Shown here: one piece after another, positions 56,291 to 64,000 of the stretch
Layout: the number at the start of each line of letters is the position of its first letter
Numbering within the stretch: the first letter of the stretch is position 1
Assembly: GCA_963932465.1 (NCBI GenBank)
Contig: OZ010791.1
Span: 618,891,800 to 618,955,799, forward strand
Length of the DNA stretch: 64,000 nucleotides
Direction: 5' to 3'
From: Maratus speciosus
Taxonomy: Eukaryota; Arthropoda; Arachnida; Araneae; Salticidae
Made by a program: the position numbers and the translations under genes
The notes under the pieces: generated by a model
The model's input: only the letters and a program-made list of their open reading frames with translations
Told to the model about the DNA's origin: nothing
The model's database searches: none

Positions 56291-57640
56291 GCGTCCCTTC
56301 CTCGGCAATAAACAGTCCAGTGAACCCTATGAAATACCCTGTATAGGTGAAGAAAACTCGCAGAGAGAAAAGATGAGCGTTCATGAGAGCCTGTTGGAAT
56401 CTTTTCTTTGGCACCTGAGTGTGGCAATCGATTTCACGGTCTGATCTCGATCGATTTCCAACAAACAAGATCCCGTATTGACCACGGTTGATTTGGAAAG
56501 TGGAGCAGAGTTCCTAAAACTTTGCACGCAAGACGTGTCACCGCACACTACAGTTTTCTCACGTCGATGCATCCTTGCTGTGCATCTGTTCGAGCAAATC
56601 TATACACCAGAGTGTTTACAACTGCACTCAGTGGCGTAACTACAGGGTGGCCTGGATGGAAAATCCCAGACCCAAGATTCAGGCAGGACCGACCTTACTT
56701 AAGGGGCCCGGGAGTAAGAAATGTTGTAAGCGACAAAAATTGACTAAGTTTGATCGTGGATTACGAAGCCTGCTATTAACTTACACAATTACTTCTTGCT
56801 ATTATTTATATTTTATAAAAATTAAAAAAATATATTTCTTAAATCTTAAAAAACGGGTAACCAACATTTTAAAACTGTAGACAAAATTAAACTTGAAAAG
56901 CTAGTTTTGACGCGATTTCGAAATCAAATTCCATACTTTTTTCCTTTTTTATAGTGCTGATTATGTTGACTCGCGATTATGGTTTTAAGAAAATCTAAAA
57001 CAAAAAAAAAAAAAAAAAAAAAAAAATTAAATTCTATACAAAAAATTATTACACTTTTTGTTATAACTTTAAAAATATATTTTTTTGTTTGTATTTCAGG
57101 TATAGTTAGTAGTGGAATTAATTTCCTTTATTAAAAAAGAGAACATGTAAAATCCATTATCTGTTCAAAGGTGATCGTGGCAAAACCGCAGAAAAAACAG
57201 TGCCCCGAGATAATAGAGTAATTATATATAAATACTATGCTTTCTTATTCTATATAAATGACAGAAATAATTATTTTTAGCATTAATCACCACCTCATTC
57301 AAAATAAATAAATTACAGTATATTCTTGAAAAGCAATCAACATCTTCCGTTGAGAAGAATAAATAAAAATAACAATAATAAAATATATATCTTATTCTAA
57401 ATCATTAAAAAATATTTCTGATGATTGATGTTTATCATATCCTACCATAATCATATCATTAAAAATGGTAAAAATTGTTTTGTAACATGCATAATATGAA
57501 TCATAGTGTCAACGCTACTCTATAATAAGCCTCACCACAACGTTTTAACGAATTTGTTTATTTGGCTGAAATTCATGGCCGTATTTTATTCCTAAATTCA
57601 AAATTATCTATACATTGGCTGTTTAACGGATATTTCCTTT
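56291..57640. other. GC-richer patch then AT-rich DNA
   Basis: CCCTATGAAATACCCTGTA (56326-56344) is an isolated mariner-type end. 56350-56620 is GC-richer with overlapping minus-strand frames (56239-56572) but no recognisable protein. CAGTGGCGTAACTACAGGG at 56629 is a typical hAT end without a partner. A long A-run lies at 57002-57026. Confidence 0.4.
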
Positions 57641-57649
57641 TTAACTACC

Positions 57650-59245
57650 TATTGGCGTCGTTCCTATGGTGGAATTTCTGAAAATTTTTGCAGATCTACA
57701 CCGATCATGACCCCTAGATCCCAAAACCACCCTCAGTAAAAAAAACTATCTATCTATCTATGTATGTATCTATCTATATATATCACTTTCTTCTGGACAC
57801 GATAACTTCCACAATTCTGCACCAATCTCTTCCAAACTGATACATAAAATCAAGGGGCATAAAACCTCGGTCAAGTTCGTTAACGGCAAAATCGGACCAA
57901 GGGGATGGAAATAGGGAAGGGTTTTGTGAAAACCGAAAAAACCCCATAACTTCTTAAATTTTGTACATATCGAATAAGTTTAAAGTTTTTAATACTTCTA
58001 AAAATAGGGCCAAAAATTTATGTATCACAGATTTTTAATAAAGTTAAAAATGGGCTCAAGGGGCGCAAAAAATAGGGTTTTGGGGAGAAAAAAATTCATA
58101 ACTTCGTCAATTCTCAAGATATCAAATCCAATTAATTTTATCATGAATCGCCTTAACATTATCTACAACTTTTATATTCACAAGTTTTTGATAGGACCAA
58201 TTCGTACCGCAAAAACTAAAACAAAAAGGGCGTTTGAAGAAGAAAAAAATCCATAACTCCGTCAATTCAAAAGATATAAAATCCCCATGAATTTATCATA
58301 TATCTTCTTAATATTGTCTACAACATCTATATAGACAAGTTTTGGATAGGACCAATTCTTACAGCAAAAACAAATTAAAAATACATAGCGGTTGAAGAAA
58401 AAAATCATCTTAGTAAGGGTGTATTCAAATCCAAACTGCTTATTTTCTGACTCATTTTACAATTCATTTTTACTCGCAAAGGCTTCCAAAATTGGTATCT
58501 TTTCTTACTCAGAAACTATATAATGTACCGTAATGGTCAATTTTTTGATAGAGGCAGAATATGTTTTAAAACATGCTGTCAAAGTGGGCCTTTTGAACCG
58601 AATTTCCCGAAGCGGATTCTGTTGGAAAAATCATCGTATTAAGGGAGTATTCAAATCCAAACTGCTTATTTTCTGACTCATTTTTAAATTCATTTTTGCT
58701 CTTAAACTCATCCAATTGGTAGATTCGCTTATTCAGAAACTGTATAATGTACCGTAATGATCGATGTTTTGACAGAGGCAGAATATATTTCAAAAAATGA
58801 TGTCAAATTGGGCATTTTGAACTGAATTTCCCGAAGCGATTGTGTTAGAAACGAAAAATATTGTCTTACTGAGAAAATATTTATTTATATATCAAGTTTT
58901 AATTAATTGAACGAAAATTAAAAACACAGGTCGCTTATAAATCTCTTCAAAAATCACGTCAACAAGTTTCATGTTTTTCCTATTAAAAATTAATCTGGAG
59001 TTATGCCAGAAAATTTCGAGTTGTTGAGCATGGAAAAGTATTTTTTTTTTAATACCGCCCTAACATGATTCTGATAAAACCAGTTATTATATAAAAATGA
59101 AATAAAAACTCGTCAAAAGCGGCCAGATAAAATTGTTAAAGTGGGTTTATCTCTAATTGGTTTTTGTTTGTGAAATGAGTATACTTAACTTCGAAATCTA
59201 CCTCCACCTGTAGGCCGGGCCGGCAGGGATTTTTCACGTTCTATC
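57650..59245 (-). repeat. Repeat family J, copy C, with a tandem duplication
   Basis: Inverted relative to copies A and B. CCGATCATGACCCCTAGATC (57702-57721), the ACTTCTTAAATTTTGTACAT and AACTTCGTCAATTC units, and AACTTCGAAATCTACCTCCA (59189-59208) all have complements in 8450-11290. A block of ~226 bases is duplicated in tandem at 58401-58626 and 58627-58850. The frames at 58020-58256 and 58566-58793 are inside. Confidence 0.65.
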
Positions 59246-59466
59246 ATCAAATCTTAATGACAAACATTTTATGATAATATACGATGATCGGGACATTACT
59301 CATGTTTCCTGTATCATTTATATATTACTCATTGATTAAAATTTGCTTAAAAAGGTTTAATTGACACAGCCTATTTTCCAGAAGGAATTAATATTGTCTG
59401 AAGGACCTGTATTTTGTATGATTATCCACTAATACTTTTTAAATTATTATGGCGAACCAAAGTTAA

Positions 59467-59966
59467 CCCTTAAATGCCTGAATTTTCAAAAATCATTGTA
59501 ATGTTTTTCGACTTTCATTTTTTAAATAAATCATGGGAAAAATACTTAAAAAAATCATTTTGTTTTAAGTATGGTTTACGGCTAAAAAACAGTTTTACTA
59601 ATCGGCAGTACTGGTCTTTAATTGAAAAAATAATTTTCCTTGGTAAAATTCTATAATGTTAAATACACAAGAATTTTAGGAACTATAATAAGAAATAAAT
59701 TTTACTTGCTCACTGCAGAACAAAATAGGGTACTTCGCAAGCTTTCAAACAAAACAAAAAGGACATGTATCAACAATTGAAAAAATAAATCTTTATTCTT
59801 AAACAGTACAAGTGTTGTCATCTACATGTTGAAAATCGATTTAATAATATTTTCTGAATGTATTTTATTGGCAACATTAGGCATTATAGCTTCAATATTA
59901 TTCTAATAGTATTTTAGAAGCCTAAATTGGGTATGTTGCCGAAAAGCAACACCCGGCATTTAAGGG
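59467..59966. mobile_element. piggyBac-type MITE
   Basis: TTAA at 59463-59466 and 59967-59970. The 12-bp termini CCCTTAAATGCC and GGCATTTAAGGG are perfect inverted repeats. 500 bases; the 60-codon frame at 59474-59656 is AT-driven. Ends are related to the MITE at 26572-26943. Confidence 0.85.
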
Positions 59967-59970
59967 TTAA

Positions 59971-60440
59971 ATAGTATGTAAGGCTGCAGTTACAGTGCAC
60001 TCGTTTGGAAGTTATCGTAGAAAATCCGCTGAAAAAACAGTGTTTCGAGATAATTGTGTTTAACATTTTGCCAATCTTCGAGGGTCGACATTTATGGCTT
60101 GTACGACTGTAATTAGAGAAATTTTCCTATCTGTTTAACTGTACGACATTCATAAAGATTCAAACTTAAAAAATGATACATAACTTTTTTTCGGCATTTC
60201 ATACCTTTCTGTTGCAAGGTATAAAAGGTCTGTTTTGTTGTCTACCATTTATAAACTCGGAGGTAAGATGAGGAACAGGAGGAAAAGTTTTGGGGAAATT
60301 ATTTAAAATTGTGCATAAATTATTAAATTTGGAATTGTAGATGGTTTAGAAACCATCTATTTACCCTCAATATAGTTTTTTCAAGGGATGCATTGCAGAA
60401 TTTCTCAAAAGCTAAAATCTATCCTTTATTTTATTGGCGA
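59971..60440. other. AT-rich DNA with a short shared fragment
   Basis: GCTGAAAAAACAGTG..CGAGATAAT at 60027-60055 resembles 57190-57220, a small dispersed repeat. Nothing else recognised. Confidence 0.35.
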
Positions 60441-61525
60441 CAGGATTGCCAGCTTTTAGCCAGGCTAAGAAGAAGCCGGCCGGCTTTTTTTCGTTTTAAC
60501 CGCCTAAAAAAAGCCCGTTTTCATTTTTAAAAAGTTAGTTTACAGCTAATTCATATTAAATTTTAATTAGTTTATTTTTAATACACTTATAAATATTTTC
60601 TACTAAAAAAATCAATTTTCTATTAAATTTGTCAAATAAATAAGAATATAAATTATATTCCAAAGTGGCATTTTGAAATTCTATATTACATACCTCCGCA
60701 TATACTCCTCATTTTAAAGATTATATTTAATTTAACAATGACAAAATTTAACACATTAAAATGGAAACATTCTTATATGTCCATATGGAAAGATTAAGTC
60801 ATAGAATGAACACTGTTGAAAGAGAAATTAAGAAGGATATAATATTTGAGGAAAGTTTAGTACATAAGTGCATAAAATACAGAGAGCAATTAAACAAGAA
60901 AAAAAAAGTTCTCCAAATAAAACTTGAATTAAAATTTTAAAAAGCTTGTTATTTAAAAGAGTGCATATTCATGCATATGCTATTCATAATTCATAATATA
61001 CCGTTTTTAATAGCGAGAAATGGGTGTTTTTATTATATGACTTTATGCATGATCTTAAATGTTTATGAGAAATAAAAAATACTTGTATATTAATAGCTCT
61101 TAAAATTAGTTATATAATAAAACATGTAACTAAGTAACCATTATCCTCCTTAATTTTATTAAGCAGTAAAAGAAAAGGGGGTGGGATTAAAGGTCAGTGT
61201 AAACCAGATAAAGCAGTTTGTATGGCCCTTTTAAAATTTAGCTGACATATTTGCAATTCTGACTACAAATCACCAGCAGCAACATCTATGTGTTATTCCA
61301 GCATTAATGTCTTCGTTATTGAGAAATTGGCTATTTATTAAATTCTAAGTCAATTAAATGCCATTCAAACTAATTATAAATCACTTAAAAATTAGTAGTT
61401 TATAATTAAAATGTTTCACTATATAAAAGCCCCTTCTATGGCCAAAAAAGGCAATTTTGGCCAAAAAATGCCAGTTAAAACCACAAAAGGCTTTTTTAAT
61501 TTTAGCCAGTTTTTTTGCAACCCTG
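60441..61525. mobile_element. Non-autonomous hAT element
   Basis: Ends CAGGATTGCCAGC and TTTTTTTGCAACCCTG. ATTGGCGA (60433-60440) and ATTGGCGG (61526-61533) form an 8-bp target duplication with one change. Subterminal GCCAG/GGCTTTTTT and GGCCAAAAAAGGC phrases occur at both ends. The 1085-base element has an AT-rich centre without a transposase frame. Confidence 0.8.
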
Positions 61526-61544
61526 ATTGGCGGTGAGCAATGAA

Positions 61545-62235
61545 ATTTCTTGCAAAAAATTTGCTTATGAAATCTTCAAAAATTAATTCAAAAAGATCAA
61601 AATGTAATCTTTTTATTCCGTGAATATTCAAAATTTATTCAACGACTTTGGGGAACAATTTTTGTTTGTGGAATCTTTAAAAATGTATTCAAAAGGTTGC
61701 GATGAATTTTTTATTTTTATTGTTGTTTGCGCAATCTTTAAAAAAAAAAAAAATCAAATAATGATGAAAAGTTTATTTGCAGAAACTTTAAAAATGTATT
61801 CAAAGATTATGAAGAAAATGTTTTATTTCGGAATTTAATAAAATTATTAAGAGATTTTTTTTCTTTCATTTTCGGGGAATCTTCAAAACTTCATACAGGG
61901 ATTATGATGAAAATTTTTTATTTGCGAAATATTTAGAAAATGTAAATCAAAGCTTATGGTGAAAAAGTTTTGTTTATGGAATCTTGAAAACATTATTTAA
62001 AATGTTATGATAAAAAGGTGTTTTTGTCAGAATATTAAAAAAATGTATTCAAATATTATGATAAATTAATTTTCAAAGATTGATGAAAAATTAGTGTTTG
62101 GAGAATCTTCAAAAATGTACTCAAAAGATTATGATGGAAAACTTGTTTGTACAATCTAAAAAATAATTATTCAGAGCTCATGTTGCCAAAATTTTGTTTG
62201 TGGAATCTTCATAAATTTATTCAATGATTATGATA
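61545..62235 (+). repeat. Degenerate short-period tandem array
   Basis: About ten imperfect units of ~50-65 bases sharing GGAATCTT(T/C)AAAAATGTATTC and AAAAGATTATGATGAAAA phrases. Small frames at 61419-61631 and 61620-61838 arise from it. Confidence 0.7.
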
Positions 62236-62561
62236 CTCCTTTATTCACATCCACATAAGTGGAAATGTACAAGGGGTTAGGGTATGCACCTGGTACGGTC
62301 ACTCTTGTATATCGAGTTGCAGGAAGTATCTCAGGGTGGCTGGCGTAAAATTGGATTTTCCGCCCGTCTTTCGTTTACGGTAGCTACGGTCAGGAGAGCC
62401 GACCATTGTTGTGACCATGAAGAAAAATCCCCCACACACAGGTATTCATATTTTTCCCACCGAAGGCAGCCGAGAAGAACGAAAATCGGCTACTTCTAGG
62501 AGTCAAGTCAAAGGGAAAAGGGGTTCAGTACACGAAATGGATTATTTTGCATAGTTCGACA

Positions 62562-62602
<41 letters not shown>

Positions 62603-62687
62603 ATTATTTCTATGAATTTTGCATTAATGAAAATGAAAAGAAAGTGACAAGCAGGAGTAGATTAATTCAAGGGCGCACATCTTTTAA
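62236..62687. other. GC-richer segment and poly-T run
   Basis: 62270-62510 is noticeably GC-richer (for example GGTAGCTACGGTCAGGAGAG) and contains a 71-codon frame (62284-62499) without recognisable motif. It may be a piece of a retroelement. An uninterrupted T run of about 30 bases lies at 62567-62597, possibly the complement of a poly-A tail. Confidence 0.35.
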
Positions 62688-63251
62688 CCCCTTAACGGTC
62701 GCTTAATATGTGGAAAAACCATCAAAAAAGTACCTATTTTTTTATTACAAAAATTGAATAATTATAAGGTTTCTATGTAAAATACGCAATTAGTTTTTTT
62801 TTAAGGCGAAAAAAAAAAAATAGAACAAATTCACATTTGTGGAAAAGCCATCATGCGAGAATTCTCTGTTTTGATGTTTGTTTTATACCATACAAATTAA
62901 TGCGAATAAGACCTTTATTTTTTAACATCTTAGACCTTTATTTATCATCATCAAAAAAATTTTTACAAATAATATTTGAAATAATATATATTAAATTTTG
63001 ATTAATAATTTTTTTTTTTTTTTGAGTGCGATATATTTCGAAACATTCAATACAAAGTCCAACATCACAATCAGCGCCAAAAAACCAAACACAAACGCTA
63101 ATATTCAAAGACTTCGCAGGGAAATGCCAGTTAAATTTTTCTGATTTCAGAAGTTTTTTCCAGCAATAAATCTCCAGTCCGGAATGACGGGCACGAGAAA
63201 TAACGAACGACCCCTCAGCTCGTGATATTGTAGGGAGCGAGAATTAAGGGG
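62688..63251. mobile_element. piggyBac-type MITE, degraded right target
   Basis: TTAA at 62684-62687. Ends CCCCTTAACGGTCGC and GCGAGAATTAAGGGG, followed by TAAA instead of TTAA. 564 bases. Contains a T-run at 63008-63023. Confidence 0.65.
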
Positions 63252-63627
63252 TAAATACAAGTAAAAGTTTTTTATTAGTCATTCATTGGGTCAAATTTAT
63301 TTCAAATGCGTTGAAAGTCAAGTTCAATTTGATTCAAATTACTTTTTAAGGTTGCATTATTATTAACAAGCAAACAGAATTTCGTCATTACTTTTAAAAT
63401 CGCCACTCGCTAAATTAAGAAATATAATGATAGCAGTACAACTGATTACTGAATATTTTTTCCACTTTTTCGTATAAAATTATATTTATTTTTTTGTTTT
63501 ATTGTAACTTTTTTGAACTTGAAGAATGAAATATTGAAGTAAAATAAGTAAATAAAATTAAATACAATTTTTTGTAATTATAATTTATTCTAGATAATAC
63601 AATACCGAAAAACTGGCGACGAATAGC
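63252..63627. other. AT-rich DNA, nothing recognised
   Basis: No repeat ends, frames or RNA genes seen. Confidence 0.4.
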
Positions 63628-63886
63628 AATTACAAAAATAAAACTTTGTTAAAATCACAAAATGACACACGGGACACGTTTTGGATTGGAAATTTTAACA
63701 GTCCGGCATCAGCCAAAGTAAACACGTGTCCGAAAGCGGACAAACGCGTCCGAAGTGTGACCTTGTCCGCTTTCGGACACGTTTTTACTTTGGCTGATGA
63801 CGGACTGTTAAAATTCCCAGCCCAAAACGCGCCCTGTGTGTCATTTTATATTTTATGGGTATTTTAACAGTTTCATTTTTGTAATT
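63628..63886. mobile_element. Full-length foldback (hairpin) element
   Basis: Arms 63628-63743 and 63763-63886 pair along most of their length. The innermost 19 bases (CGTGTCCGAAAGCGGACAA and its complement) are perfect, with a 19-base loop. Outer parts AATTACAAAAAT and ATTTTTGTAATT also pair. The centre is GC-rich, the ends AT-rich. The frame at 63646-63867 is palindrome-derived. Confidence 0.85.
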
Positions 63887-64000
63887 ATAATTTTTTCTAT
63901 TCAAAGAAAATCAACGTTTTTAACAAATCGCTGCTTTTGTAAATGAAGCAAATCCATGATTTTTTTTTTCTTCAGATAACACGATAACCATTAGAGACTT

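Noticed and set aside
56239..56572. Three overlapping minus-strand frames in a GC-richer patch
   Set aside because: Overlapping frames in all phases indicate stop-poor composition. No family recognised, and the patch adjoins isolated transposon ends.

Overview
The window is an AT-rich, non-coding-dominated stretch of a eukaryotic genome. It contains no intact host protein gene that I can recognise. The transposon types and the flavour of the decayed coding remnants (C2H2 finger plus polymerase-associated domain, Penelope-like GIY-YIG end, DUF4817-type transposase start, hAT/piggyBac/Tc1/Helitron derivatives) point to an arthropod. A chelicerate such as a spider is my best guess, but that is inference. 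Nearly all open frames of 60-120 codons are chance frames or frames inside repeats.

Region 1 (1-8.4 kb) is the most unusual part. Two inverted arms of about 1 kb (2-1057 and 5653-6671), nearly identical by eye, enclose 4.6 kb. The enclosed DNA carries a CCAAT/E-box/TATA promoter, a frameshifted and 3'-truncated gene (two good C2H2 fingers, a broken third, then a domain that in arthropod mobile or viral elements sits just before a type-B DNA polymerase), a polyA signal, degenerate repeats, and several short GC-richer modules with clustered GATAA and CACGTG sites. A decayed inverted copy of the gene's promoter lies outside the right arm. This looks like a compound remnant of a large DNA transposon or virus-like element.

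Region 2 (8.4-21 kb) holds a repeat family with internal tandem units, two related piggyBac-type MITEs with TTAA targets (10253-10796, 19200-19713), a Tc1-type MITE with 150-bp TIRs (13106-14168), an hAT MITE with perfect 8-bp target duplication (15412-16208), a pogo-like end, a tRNA-like SINE piece and copies of an unclassified repeat.

Region 3 (21-36 kb) has a complete non-autonomous Helitron (21184-25062) made of ~300-bp units and interrupted by an hAT MITE, nested piggyBac-type MITEs, a large palindrome (27045-27487), a 325-bp tandem-repeat element (28964-30960), a three-level MITE nest (32518-33541) and a second, decayed Helitron relative.

Region 4 (36-50 kb) has triplicated repeats, an element with ~148-bp tandem units (41689-43453), a near-perfect 182-bp palindrome (44114-44295), a Penelope-like remnant with a GIY-YIG fragment and a decayed hammerhead-like motif, two weak candidates for host coding sequence (a possible terminal exon on the minus strand at 46360-46705 and a small cysteine-rich frame at 48119-48235), and a mariner-type remnant with a DUF4817-like start.

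Region 5 (50-64 kb) has more hAT, mariner, Helitron-end and piggyBac-type elements, a tRNA-like SINE, a short-period tandem array and a foldback element at the right edge. The elements do not work together as a pathway; the layout records successive, often nested, insertions.
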